A DNA stretch of 50,764 nucleotides from JANNWF01 sp041675805. GTDB taxonomy: Bacteria; Pseudomonadota; Gammaproteobacteria; Xanthomonadales; Xanthomonadaceae. The stretch lies in NCBI GenBank assembly GCA_041675805.1, contig JBAYTD010000004.1:1-50764 (forward strand), in the 5' to 3' direction. Shown one piece after another: positions 32,966 through 42,172 of the stretch (positions within the stretch are counted from its first letter, which is position 1; the number at the start of each line of letters is the position of its first letter). The notes below the pieces were generated by a model. The model did not search any database. It saw only the letters and a program-made list of their open reading frames with translations, and was not told the DNA's origin. A program made the translations under genes and the position numbers.

Positions 32966-33436
32966 TTGAAAAATATACTGTTCGTGTGTCTGGGAAACAT
33001 CTGCCGTTCGCCGCTGGCGGAGGCGCTGACGCGGACAGCGGCGCAGCGCGTCGGGCTGGACCTGCACCTGGATTCGGCCGGCACCGCGGACTATCACGTC
33101 GGCCGTGCGCCCGATCCACGCTCGCGTGCGGTGGCGCGCCGTCGCGGCGTACCGATCGATGACCTGCGCGCGCGCCAGGTGCAGGCGGCGGATTTCGCCC
33201 GTTTCGACCTGATCCTGGCGGCGGATGGCAACAACCTGCGCGACCTGCAGGCGCTGGCGCAGCGTGCCCAGGGCAGCGCGCAACTGGCTCTGCTGCTGGA
33301 CTGGAGCGGCGTCGAGACCGGCGGCGACGTGCCCGATCCGTACTACGGCGACGAGGCCGGTTTCGAAGCCGTGCACGACCTGCTCGAACGCGCGGCGGCG
33401 GCGCTGGTCGAACGGCTGCGCACAAACCACGCATAA
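32966..33436 (+). CDS. Low-molecular-weight protein tyrosine phosphatase
   Basis: A 156-residue soluble phosphatase. The phosphate-binding loop is CLGNICRS with the nucleophile Cys8 and Arg14; the general acid is Asp124 in DPYYG. Together these are the complete signature of the family. The start is a TTG at 32966 with AAGGA about ten bases upstream; this gives the standard N-terminus MKNILFVCLGNICRSP. It lies seven bases after kdsB and is probably cotranscribed. Bacterial members often dephosphorylate tyrosine kinases of exopolysaccharide systems, but no such kinase is seen here, so the partner is unknown. The TTG start may keep expression low. Confidence 0.92.
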   Translation: MKNILFVCLGNICRSPLAEALTRTAAQRVGLDLHLDSAGTADYHVGRAPDPRSRAVARRRGVPIDDLRARQVQAADFARFDLILAADGNNLRDLQALAQRAQGSAQLALLLDWSGVETGGDVPDPYYGDEAGFEAVHDLLERAAAALVERLRTNHA

Positions 33437-33479
33437 TCCCTCCATTCGCCTGGCGCGGGTCACGCCCGCAGGAGTCCGC

Positions 33480-34889
33480 ATGAGCCTCGCCCCGGAACTC
33501 TCCTCGTCGCTGGAATGGGTGAACACGCCGCCGGTCCGGCTGGCCGCGCTGCGCGGCCACGTCGTCGCTCTGGCGTTCTTCAACGCCGACTCCGCCTACG
33601 GCCGCAACCTGTTGGAAGAACTGCGCGTGCTGCAGGCGCGCCATGCCGAAGGGCTGCGGGTGATCGGCGTGCACGTGCCGAAGTTCGAGGCCGAACGCTC
33701 CGCGCGGCTGGCGCACAAGACCGTCAACCGGCTGGGGCTGAGGTTTCCGGTGGCGCACGATGGCGGCTTCGTCGCCTGGCAGCACTACGGTCTGCGGGTC
33801 TGGCCCTCGGTGGTGCTGATCTCGCCGCTGGGGCAAGTGGTGGCGACGATCCAGGGCGACCGCCAGCGCGAGGTGCTGGAGCATCTGATCACCCGCACGC
33901 TGGATGAAACCGCGCTGGCGGATCGCGTGTTCAACGCCGCGCAGCCGGCGTCGCGGCCGGAGCCGCCCTCGGCGCTGGCTTTTCCGACCGGCCTCGCCGC
34001 CTCGCCGGCGCATCTTTACGTCGCCGACAGCGGCCACCACCGCATCCTCGAATGCACCCATGAAGGCCGTGTGCTGCGCCAGTTCGGATCCGCCAGCAAC
34101 GGCTTCATCGACGGCTCCGGCAGCGACGCCAGCTTTTGCCTGCCGCGCGGCCTGTGCCTGTCCAAGGATTTGCTCTACGTCGCCGACACCGGCAACCACG
34201 CCGTGCGCCGCATCAAGCTGTCCACCGGCGAGGTGGAGACGCTGGCCGGTACCGGGCGCGCCGGGGCCACCGTGGAAGCTGCCGATCCGCGCCAGCAGAT
34301 GCTCGACCAGCCCAGCGGCCTGGCGATGTCTTCCGACCGCCTCTACATCGCGCTGGCCGGCAGCAACCAGATCGCCGAGTACGACCTGATGCGGCGCAAG
34401 CTGTCGGTGTTGGCCGGCAGCGGCAAACTGGGCCTCAGCGACGGCCCGCTGGCCAGCGCCGCCTTCGCCCAGCCGACCGACCTCGCCCTGGTCCAGCACA
34501 CGCTGTACGTCAGCGACGCCGCCGCCTCGGCGGTGCGCTCGGTCAACCTCGGCAGCGGCCAGGTGCAGACCCTGCTCGGCCAGGGCCTGTTCAGCGCCGG
34601 CCACGCCGATGGTCCGCGCGCCTCGGCATTGATGCAGCGCTGCCAGGGGCTGGCCATGGACCCGCGCTCGCCGCTGCTGTGGATCGTCGACAGCTACAAC
34701 AACTGCCTGCGCCGGCTGCGCCTGGGCGGCGGCAACCTGGAAACGCTGGAGATCGATCCGCCGCCGGCCGAGCCGACCAGCCTCTGCCTCGACGGTGGCC
34801 ACGCCTGGCTGTCCAGCACCCACGGCCACGAAGTGCTGCGGATCGACCTGGAAACCGGCGAGGCCAGACGCCTGCCCATCGACGAGTGA
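33480..34889 (+). CDS. Thioredoxin-fold plus NHL-repeat protein without redox cysteines
   Basis: A 469-residue protein. Residues about 15-150 match a TlpA/AhpC-like thioredoxin fold (GHVVALAFFNADSAYGRNLL, LRVIGVHVPKFEAE, RFPVAHDGGFVAWQHYGLRVWPSVVLI). The position where the CxxC motif should be reads ADSAYGRN, so there is no redox-active disulfide. Residues about 160-465 hold NHL repeats that should form a beta-propeller (AFPTGLAASPAHLYVADSGHHRILE, FCLPRGLCLSKDLLYVADTGNHAVRRI, and similar). The layout resembles human NHLRC2. There is no signal peptide. The ATG at 33480 has AGGAG six bases before it. Its stop overlaps the uvrC start by one base. A scaffold or binding role is inferred; no reaction can be assigned. 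Confidence 0.83.
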   Translation: MSLAPELSSSLEWVNTPPVRLAALRGHVVALAFFNADSAYGRNLLEELRVLQARHAEGLRVIGVHVPKFEAERSARLAHKTVNRLGLRFPVAHDGGFVAWQHYGLRVWPSVVLISPLGQVVATIQGDRQREVLEHLITRTLDETALADRVFNAAQPASRPEPPSALAFPTGLAASPAHLYVADSGHHRILECTHEGRVLRQFGSASNGFIDGSGSDASFCLPRGLCLSKDLLYVADTGNHAVRRIKLSTGEVETLAGTGRAGATVEAADPRQQMLDQPSGLAMSSDRLYIALAGSNQIAEYDLMRRKLSVLAGSGKLGLSDGPLASAAFAQPTDLALVQHTLYVSDAAASAVRSVNLGSGQVQTLLGQGLFSAGHADGPRASALMQRCQGLAMDPRSPLLWIVDSYNNCLRRLRLGGGNLETLEIDPPPAEPTSLCLDGGHAWLSSTHGHEVLRIDLETGEARRLPIDE

Positions 34890-36748
34890 TGGACGAGGAA
34901 GAGGCAGCGCGCGCGCCGTTACCGGCGACGCCGCCGGATGGCTTCGACGGACGCGCCAGCGCCGCCGCGCTGAGCAACGAGCCGGGCGTCTACCGCATGC
35001 TGGACGCCGACGGCGGCGTGCTCTACGTCGGCAAGGCGGCCTCGCTGCGCAAGCGCGTCGGCAGCTACTTCACGCGCAGCGCCCGCGAGCCGCGACTGGC
35101 GGCGATGATCGCCCAGATTGCCGCCATCGAAGTCACCGTCACGCACAGCGAAGGCGAGGCGCTGATCCTCGAAAACCAGCTGATCAAAACGCTGCGGCCG
35201 CGCTACAACGTGCTGCTGCGCGACGACAAGAGCTATCCCTACATCCACGTCGGTGCCGGCGAGCCGTTTCCGCGCATCGGCTTCCATCGCGGCAGCCGGC
35301 AGGCCGCCGGGCGCTATTTCGGGCCGTATCCCAGCGCCGGCGCGGTGCGCGAAACGCTGAACGCCCTGCATCGCCTGTTCCGCCTGCGCTCCTGCGAGGA
35401 CAGCGTGTTCCGCAATCGCCAGCGGCCCTGCCTGCAATACCAGATTGGGCGTTGCAGCGCGCCCTGTGTCGGCCTGATCGACGAAGAATCCTATGCCGAC
35501 AGCCTGCGTCGCGGCGCGTTGTTCCTCGAAGGCAAGAGCGAGGAATTGCAGGCCGACCTGACCGCGCAGATGGAGGCGGCGGCGCAGGCGCTGGCCTTCG
35601 AGCGCGCCGCGCAGTTGCGTGATCTGCTGGCCAACCTGCGCCAGGTGCAGTCGCGCAACCAGGTGGCGCGCGACGATGCCGACCTCGACGCGCTGGCCTG
35701 CGTCATCGAAGGCTCGCAGGCCTGCATCGCCGTGTTGTCGCTGCGCGGCGGACTCAACCTCGGCACCCGCAGCCATCGGCCGCGACTCAACGGTGCCACC
35801 GACCCGGCCGAAGTGCTGGCCGCCTTCGTCACCCAGCACTATCTGGCGTTTCCGCCGCCGCGCGAGATCATCCTCGACCGCCCGATCGAGGATGCCGGAC
35901 TGATCGAGGAAGTGCTGCGCGAGCGCGCCGGGCATCGCGTCCGTCTGCGCCATTCGGTGCGCGGCGAACGCGCCCGCTATCGCGACATGGCGCGGCTGAA
36001 CGCGGCGCAGACCCTCAGCAGCGAACTGAACAACGCCCAGGCGCAGCAGCGCCGGATGACCGCGCTGGGCGAGTTGCTCGGCCTGCCGGCAGCGCCGCAG
36101 CGGATCGAATGTTTCGACATCAGCCACACCCAGGGCGAGGCCACGGTGGCCTCCTGCGTGGTGTTCGACGCCGAGGGCGCGCGGCGCAGCCAATATCGCC
36201 GCTTCAACATCGAGGGCATCACCCCCGGCGACGATTACGCCGCCATGCGCCAGGCGCTGACGCGGCGCTTCCGTCGCGGCCAGGCGGAGGGCGTGCTGCC
36301 CGACCTGCTGCTGATCGACGGCGGCAAGGGGCAACTGGCGCAGGCGCTGGCGGTACTGGCCGAGTTGGAAGTGCAGGGCGTCACCGTGGTCGGCGTCGCC
36401 AAGGGCGAAGGGCGTCGCGCCGGGCACGAGGCCCTGATCCGTCCGGACGGCAGCGAACTGCGCCCCGGACCGGATTCCGCCGCCCTGCATCTGGTCCAGC
36501 AGGTCCGCGACGAGGCGCATCGCTTCGCCATCACCGGCCATCGCGGCCGTCGCGCCAAGGCGCGCGAGACCAGCAGCCTGGAACAGATCGAAGGCATCGG
36601 CCCGCGCCGCCGCGCCAGGCTGCTCAAGCACTTCGGCGGGCTTGCCGGACTCAAGCGCGCGGCCGAACATGACATCGCCCGTGTCGAGGGCATCGATGCC
36701 GGCCTCGCGCGGCGCGTCTATGCCGCGCTCCACGGTGCGGAGGAGTAG
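34889..36748 (+). CDS. uvrC: Excinuclease ABC subunit C
   Basis: A 619-residue nuclease that makes both incisions around DNA damage in UvrABC nucleotide-excision repair. The GIY-YIG domain is at about residues 30-110 (NEPGVYRMLDADGGVLYVGKA). The zinc/cysteine region is RLRSCEDSVFRNRQRPCLQYQIGRCSAPC. A UVR motif for UvrB binding lies near residues 215-250. The RNase H-like endonuclease domain follows (ECFDISHTQGEATVASCVVFD, DLLLIDGGKGQL). Two helix-hairpin-helix motifs end the protein (LEQIEGIGPRRRARLLKHFGG). The ATG overlaps the stop of the NHL protein (TGATG), suggesting coupling. uvrC-pgsA-tRNA order matches E. coli. Confidence 0.96.
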   Translation: MDEEEAARAPLPATPPDGFDGRASAAALSNEPGVYRMLDADGGVLYVGKAASLRKRVGSYFTRSAREPRLAAMIAQIAAIEVTVTHSEGEALILENQLIKTLRPRYNVLLRDDKSYPYIHVGAGEPFPRIGFHRGSRQAAGRYFGPYPSAGAVRETLNALHRLFRLRSCEDSVFRNRQRPCLQYQIGRCSAPCVGLIDEESYADSLRRGALFLEGKSEELQADLTAQMEAAAQALAFERAAQLRDLLANLRQVQSRNQVARDDADLDALACVIEGSQACIAVLSLRGGLNLGTRSHRPRLNGATDPAEVLAAFVTQHYLAFPPPREIILDRPIEDAGLIEEVLRERAGHRVRLRHSVRGERARYRDMARLNAAQTLSSELNNAQAQQRRMTALGELLGLPAAPQRIECFDISHTQGEATVASCVVFDAEGARRSQYRRFNIEGITPGDDYAAMRQALTRRFRRGQAEGVLPDLLLIDGGKGQLAQALAVLAELEVQGVTVVGVAKGEGRRAGHEALIRPDGSELRPGPDSAALHLVQQVRDEAHRFAITGHRGRRAKARETSSLEQIEGIGPRRRARLLKHFGGLAGLKRAAEHDIARVEGIDAGLARRVYAALHGAEE

Positions 36749-36783
36749 GGCATGATGCCTGGGCAGAACAAGAGGAAGGAGCC

Positions 36784-37359
36784 GTGAAGCTGACCCTGCC
36801 AACCATGCTGACCTTGCTGCGGATCGCCTCGATCCCGGTGCTGGTGCTGGTCTTTTATCTGCCGTATCAATGGACGCACCTGGCCGCCGCATTGGTGTTC
36901 GCGCTCGGCGCACTGACCGACTGGCTGGACGGCTGGATCGCCAGGCGCTTTTCGATGTCCTCGGCCTTCGGTGCCTTCCTCGACCCGGTGGCCGACAAAC
37001 TGGCCGTGGCGGTCGCCCTGATCCTCATCGTGCAGCGCCATCCCACCGTGTTCATGGCACTCATCGCCGCCGTCATCATCGGTCGCGAGATCACCATCTC
37101 CGCCCTGCGCGAATGGATGGCCGAAATCGGCCAGAAGACGCGGGTGAAGGTGGTCTGGATCGGCAAGATCAAGACCATCGCGCAGATGGTGGCGCTGGTG
37201 ATGCTGCTGTACCGCGAGGACATCGGCCGACTGCCCACCTTCCTGCTCGGCGAAGCCTTGCTGGCGGTGGCTGCGGTGCTGACGTTGTGGTCGGGCTTCG
37301 CCTACCTGCGCGCCGCCTGGCCGGCGATGCGCGCCGACAACGAGCGCAGCCGCGATTGA
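36784..37359 (+). CDS. pgsA: CDP-diacylglycerol-glycerol-3-phosphate 3-phosphatidyltransferase
   Basis: A 191-residue inner-membrane enzyme that makes phosphatidylglycerophosphate, the precursor of phosphatidylglycerol and cardiolipin. The CDP-alcohol phosphotransferase motif is complete: Asp46, Asp49, Gly50, Ala53, Arg54, Gly63, Asp67 and Asp71 (TDWLDGWIARR, FGAFLDPVADK). Five or six membrane segments are visible. The GTG start at 36784 follows the purine-rich AAGAGGAAGGAG. The gene begins 36 bases after uvrC. The same uvrC-pgsA-glyW-cysT order is found in E. coli. Confidence 0.96.
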   Translation: MKLTLPTMLTLLRIASIPVLVLVFYLPYQWTHLAAALVFALGALTDWLDGWIARRFSMSSAFGAFLDPVADKLAVAVALILIVQRHPTVFMALIAAVIIGREITISALREWMAEIGQKTRVKVVWIGKIKTIAQMVALVMLLYREDIGRLPTFLLGEALLAVAAVLTLWSGFAYLRAAWPAMRADNERSRD

Positions 37360-37384
37360 AAGCGCCTCGAAAAGCGTCAACCTG

Positions 37385-37412
37385 TTGACAAAGACGGCTT
37401 TCCTCGTAGAAT
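37385..37412 (+). promoter_or_regulatory. Strong promoter for the tRNA genes
   Basis: A perfect TTGACA -35 (37385-37390) and TAGAAT -10 (37407-37412) are separated by 16 bases. Transcription would begin near 37419, about six bases before the tRNA-Gly 5' end. This is the best sigma-70 promoter seen in the window. Confidence 0.85.
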
Positions 37413-37424
37413 GGGCGGTCTAAC

Positions 37425-37500
<76 letters not shown>

Positions 37501-37509
37501 AGGATTCAC

Positions 37510-37540
37510 CGAAGCCCCGGTACGCCGGGGTTTCGTTTTT
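37510..37540 (+). terminator. Rho-independent terminator after tRNA-Gly
   Basis: CGAAGCCCCGG (37510-37520) pairs with CCGGGGTTTCG (37525-37535) with one G-U pair and a TACG loop, followed by five T residues. It lies between the two tRNA genes, so tRNA-Cys needs readthrough or its own promoter. Confidence 0.85.
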
Positions 37541-37562
37541 CCGGGATCCGCAATGATCCCGG
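37541..37562. repeat. Inverted repeat after the tRNA-Gly terminator
   Basis: CCGGGATC (37541-37548) and GATCCCGG (37555-37562) are perfect inverted arms around six bases, immediately after the terminator T-run. A related palindrome, CCGGGA-CA-TCCCGG, is at 37691-37704 after tRNA-Cys. The function is unknown; RNA processing is possible. Confidence 0.6.
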
Positions 37563-37606
37563 ATGCGCTTCTTCCGGCGTTGCGATAGGCTTGCCGGATT
37601 GCCCCA

Positions 37607-37680
37607 GGCCTGGTGGCAGAGTGGTCATGCAGCGGCCTGCAAAGCCGTGTACGCCGGTTCGATTCCGACCCAGGCCTCCA
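37607..37680 (+). tRNA. cysT: tRNA-Cys(GCA)
   Basis: A 74-base cloverleaf with acceptor stem GGCCTGG/CCAGGCC, discriminator T and encoded CCA. The anticodon GCA is at 37639-37641 in the loop CTGCAAA. The T-loop GTTCGATTC is normal. It corresponds to E. coli cysT; the leuZ gene that follows there is absent here. I see no clear promoter of its own. Confidence 0.96.
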
Positions 37681-37713
37681 AATCGAGATACCGGGACATC
37701 CCGGAACATCATC

Positions 37714-37738
37714 AACCCCGCTACTGGCGGGGTTTTTT
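37714..37738 (+). terminator. Rho-independent terminator after tRNA-Cys
   Basis: AACCCCGC (37714-37721) pairs with GCGGGGTT (37727-37734) around TACTG; the final TT of the stem is part of a run of six T residues. It ends the tRNA transcript. Confidence 0.88.
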
Positions 37739-37814
37739 GTGGATCTCTTTTCCTCCAGCCCCGCAGGACCAAGACCGATACAAAGTGCCCTCCGGATGCG
37801 CTGGGCTTGCCCGG

Positions 37815-37837
37815 GCTGCCTGCTTGAAGCGGGCAGC
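37815..37837 (-). terminator. Candidate terminator for the carboxyltransferase transcript
   Basis: GCTGCCTGC (37815-37823) pairs with GCGGGCAGC (37829-37837), with one G-U pair and a TTGAA loop, 20 bases beyond the stop of the minus-strand gene that ends at 37857. No T-run follows in the minus direction. The rest of 37739-37856 shows no gene. Confidence 0.4.
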
Positions 37838-37856
37838 GGGCGTGGCCGCTGCGCGG

Positions 37857-39464
<1,608 letters not shown>

Positions 39465-39489
39465 CTCGATCTTCCCGCAGACGGGGCGA

Positions 39490-39897
39490 TCAGTCCTTCT
39501 TCGCCTCTTCCTTGATTTCGTCGATCTTGTCGGCGGCGGCGTCCTTCAATTCGCCGGCCTTGTCCTTGGCGGCGTCGACCAGTTCGCCGGTCTTGTCCTT
39601 GGTGGCGTCCCAGGCATCGGCGGTCGCCTCGGCGGTGGCGTCGACGGCGTCGGCGGTGGCTTCCTTGGCGTCCTCGTAGGCGTCGCCGGCGGCGTCCTTC
39701 AGCTCCTCGGTCTTTTCCTGCGCCGCATCGACGGCGTGGCCGGCGGCTTCGGCGGTCTTCTCGCCGGCTTCCTTGATCGCTTCAGCCGCCGCTTCAGCGG
39801 ATTCCTTGGCCTTCTCGGCCGGGGTCTTTTCCGGTGCGCAGGCGGACAGGCCCAGGGCGAGGGCGGCGATCAGGGCGTACTTCAACGGGGTGTTCAT
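39490..39897 (-). CDS. Small alanine-rich lipoprotein with amphipathic repeats
   Basis: A 135-residue lipoprotein. The signal sequence ends in the lipobox LSAC with Cys20. The mature part is almost entirely Ala, Glu, Lys, Asp and Thr and forms an uninterrupted predicted helix. It has recurring units of about 11 residues (for example DAAQEKTEELK, DATKDKTGELV, DAAKDKAGELK), reminiscent of LEA-type and apolipoprotein-like repeats. It has no cysteine after the lipobox and no enzymatic motif. It lies between the thiolase (27 bases upstream) and the carboxyltransferase (25 bases downstream) on the same strand, so cotranscription is likely, although a metabolic role is not obvious. Stress protection or membrane binding is an inference. 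Confidence 0.8.
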   Translation of the reverse strand: MNTPLKYALIAALALGLSACAPEKTPAEKAKESAEAAAEAIKEAGEKTAEAAGHAVDAAQEKTEELKDAAGDAYEDAKEATADAVDATAEATADAWDATKDKTGELVDAAKDKAGELKDAAADKIDEIKEEAKKD

Positions 39898-39924
39898 GGC
39901 GGAGCTCCTTGGGTGGATGTCAGG

Positions 39925-41100
39925 TCAGAGGATTTCGATGGCGATGGCGGTGGCTTCTCCGCCGCCGATGCACAGCGAAGCGATGCCGCGCTTGCCGCCA
40001 CGACGGCGCAGCGCATGGATCAGGGTGACGATCAGCCGGGCACCGCTGGCACCGATGGGATGGCCCAGCGCGCAGGCGCCGCCGTTGACGTTGACCTTGT
40101 CGTGCGGGATGCCCAGTTGCTTGATCGGTGCCATCGCCACGCAGGCAAAGGCCTCGTTGATTTCGAACAGGTCGACTTGGTCCGCCGTCCAGCCGACCTG
40201 GCCGAGCAGCTTCTCGATGGCGCTGACCGGCGCGGTGGTGAACCACTTGGGCTCCTGCGAATGGGTGGCATGGCCGACGATGCGGGCCAGCGGCTGCACG
40301 CCGCGCGCCCTGGCGTCGTCCTCGGCCAGCAGCACCAGCGCGGCTGCACCGTCGGAGATGCTCGACGAAGTCGCAGCGGTGATCGTGCCGTCCTTCTTGA
40401 AGGCCGGGCGCAGGGTGGGGATCTTGTCGATGTTGCTGCGGCCGGGCTGCTCGTCGCTGTCCACCACCACGTCGCCCTTGCGACCGGAGACGGTGACCGG
40501 AGCGATCTCGTCGGCGAACGCGCCGGTCTGTTGGGCGGCGAGGGCGCGACGCACGCTGTCGGCGGCGAAGGCGTCCTGCTCCTCGCGGGTCAGGCCGAGC
40601 TTTTCCACGCAGAGCTCGCCGTAGACGCCCATCGACTGCTTCTCGTAGGCGTCGGTGAGGCCGTCGAAGGCCATGTGGTCGATGAACTCGGCGCTGCCGT
40701 AGCGCAGGCCGGTGCGCGAGCCGTTCAGCAGGTGCGGCGCATTGGTCATGCTCTCCATGCCGCCGGCGACGACCACCTTGGCCGAGCCTGCCTTGATCAG
40801 GTCCGCGCCCAGCATCACCGCCTTCATGCCGGAGCCGCAGACCTTGTTGATGGTGGTGGCACCGGTCGAGACCGGCAGTCCGCCGGCCAGCGAAGCCTGG
40901 CGCGCCGGGGCCTGGCCGAGGCCGGCCGGCAGCACGCAGCCGATGATGCTTTCGCAGACCTCGTCGGCGGCGATGCCGGACTGTTCCAGCGCCGCGCGGA
41001 TGGCGACGCCGCCGAGGGTGGGCGTCGGCACGCCGGTGAACTGGCCGAGGAAGGAACCGATGGCGGTGCGCTTGGCACCGGCAATCACGATATGGGTCAT
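39925..41100 (-). CDS. Acetyl-CoA C-acetyltransferase (thiolase)
   Basis: A 391-residue thiolase II that condenses or cleaves acetyl-CoA/acetoacetyl-CoA. The acylated Cys88 is in NKVCGSGMKAVMLG. The catalytic histidine region NEAFACVAM and the C-terminal GGACALGHPIGASGARL with the second cysteine are present. The N-terminus HIVIAGAKRTAIGSFLGQF is typical of AtoB/PhaA. The ATG at 41100 has GGAG at a good distance and starts at the family N-terminus. It heads the thiolase-lipoprotein-carboxyltransferase group. In leucine breakdown it could cleave acetoacetyl-CoA formed from acetoacetate, which fits the carboxyltransferase nearby; a role in polyhydroxybutyrate synthesis is an alternative, but no phaB or phaC is seen. 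Confidence 0.93.
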   Translation of the reverse strand: MTHIVIAGAKRTAIGSFLGQFTGVPTPTLGGVAIRAALEQSGIAADEVCESIIGCVLPAGLGQAPARQASLAGGLPVSTGATTINKVCGSGMKAVMLGADLIKAGSAKVVVAGGMESMTNAPHLLNGSRTGLRYGSAEFIDHMAFDGLTDAYEKQSMGVYGELCVEKLGLTREEQDAFAADSVRRALAAQQTGAFADEIAPVTVSGRKGDVVVDSDEQPGRSNIDKIPTLRPAFKKDGTITAATSSSISDGAAALVLLAEDDARARGVQPLARIVGHATHSQEPKWFTTAPVSAIEKLLGQVGWTADQVDLFEINEAFACVAMAPIKQLGIPHDKVNVNGGACALGHPIGASGARLIVTLIHALRRRGGKRGIASLCIGGGEATAIAIEIL

Positions 41101-41133
41101 GGGAGGCTCCGGAATGAGGGCGGGGGGACGGTG

Positions 41134-41162
41134 ATTATCGCAGCGCCACCGCCCTGCGACCA
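41134..41162 (-). promoter_or_regulatory. Candidate promoter for the thiolase group
   Basis: On the minus strand GATAAT occupies 41134-41139, with TGGTCG at 41157-41162 as a weak -35 element and a 17-base spacer. The leader to the ATG at 41100 would be about 27 bases. Confidence 0.4.
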
Positions 41163-41167
41163 CACGA

Positions 41168-42034
41168 CTAAAGGGTGGTGGCGGCGAAGGTGTCGCACTG
41201 CGCCGGGTTGCCGCCTTCGAAGCCGCGCACGAACCAGCGCTTGCGCTGCGCCGAGCTGCCGTGGCTGAAGCTGTCCGGCACTACGGTGCCGGTGGCCTGC
41301 TTCTGCAGGCGGTCGTCGCCGATCGCCGAAGCGGTGTTCAGCGCCTCGTCGATGTCGCCTTCCTCCAGCCAGTCGTGGCGCTTCTGGCCGTGGTGGGCCC
41401 AGACCCCGGCGTAGCAGTCGGCCTGGAGCTCCTGCCGCACCAGCGGGCCATCGGCCCCGGTGACGTCGCCGCGCGCACGCAGCGCGTTGACCTTGGCCGA
41501 CACGCCGGTCAGCGTCTGCACGTGGTGGCCGACTTCATGAGCGATGACGTAGGCATAGGCGAAATCGCCGCCGCCGCCGAGCTGGCGCTTCATCTGCTCG
41601 AAAAAGCTGAGGTCGATGTAGACCTTGTGGTCGCCCGGACAGTAGAACGGGCCGACCGCCGCCGTAGCGCCGCCACAGGCGGAATTGACGCGGCCGCTGA
41701 ACAGCACCAGGTTGGGCTTGGCGTACTGCGAACCGCTGTTGCGGAAGATCGCGTCCCAGACATCCTCGGTCTCGCCGAGGATGGCGCTGACGAACTGCGA
41801 GGCCTCGTCGTTGGCCGGCGTGCTTGGCGCGCTGCTCTGCGGAGCCGATGCGTTCTGCTGCATCTGGCCGATCAGGCCGAGCATCTCCAGCGGGTTCTTG
41901 CCCAGCAACAGGCCGATCACCACCACCACGGCGATGCCGCCGAAACTCATCCGGCCGATGCCGAAACCGCCGCCGCCACCGCCGCCCCGGCGATCCTCGA
42001 CATTGCTGCTGCGACGGGCGCGTTGCCATTTCAT
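41168..42034 (-). CDS. Neutral zinc metallopeptidase, YpfJ family
   Basis: A 288-residue protein of the putative neutral zinc metallopeptidase family (YpfJ). One N-terminal membrane segment (about residues 31-45) anchors it in the inner membrane, with the catalytic domain probably in the periplasm. The zinc site is HEVGHH at residues 166-171; the third ligand is likely the glutamate in RQELQADCYAGVW. FYCPGDHKVYIDLSFF, DEALNTASAIGDDRLQ and SHGSSAQRKRWFVRGFEGG are family segments. A glycine run (residues 17-23) precedes the membrane segment. AGGAG lies nine bases before the ATG. It is a single gene between its own promoter and the thiolase promoter. The substrate is unknown in the family. Confidence 0.9.
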   Translation of the reverse strand: MKWQRARRSSNVEDRRGGGGGGGFGIGRMSFGGIAVVVVIGLLLGKNPLEMLGLIGQMQQNASAPQSSAPSTPANDEASQFVSAILGETEDVWDAIFRNSGSQYAKPNLVLFSGRVNSACGGATAAVGPFYCPGDHKVYIDLSFFEQMKRQLGGGGDFAYAYVIAHEVGHHVQTLTGVSAKVNALRARGDVTGADGPLVRQELQADCYAGVWAHHGQKRHDWLEEGDIDEALNTASAIGDDRLQKQATGTVVPDSFSHGSSAQRKRWFVRGFEGGNPAQCDTFAATTL

Positions 42035-42114
42035 TGCGTCTTGCTCCTGATGGACGGATGACTGCCGCTGCGGCCAGGCGGCCGCCGGTGGGTCGCGCGG
42101 CGGGCGACTGGGGC

Positions 42115-42142
42115 ATTATCGCGGAAGCGGGACGGTTGTGGA
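42115..42142 (-). promoter_or_regulatory. Candidate promoter for the zinc metallopeptidase
   Basis: On the minus strand GATAAT is at 42115-42120 (five of six consensus bases), with TCCACA at 42137-42142 and a 16-base spacer. The leader would be about 75 bases. The -35 element lies in the loop of the hairpin at 42121-42171. Confidence 0.45.
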
Positions 42143-42171
42143 GGACCGTCGCGGCGCTGCCCGCCTTCCGC
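42121..42171 (-). terminator. Large imperfect hairpin after the DUF58 gene
   Basis: GCGGAAGCGGG (42121-42131) pairs with 42160-42171 apart from one bulged base; inside it GACGG (42131-42135) can pair with CCGTC (42146-42150). It begins two bases after the DUF58 stop codon. No T-run follows. It may end the long minus-strand cluster. Confidence 0.4.
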
Positions 42172-42172
42172 G

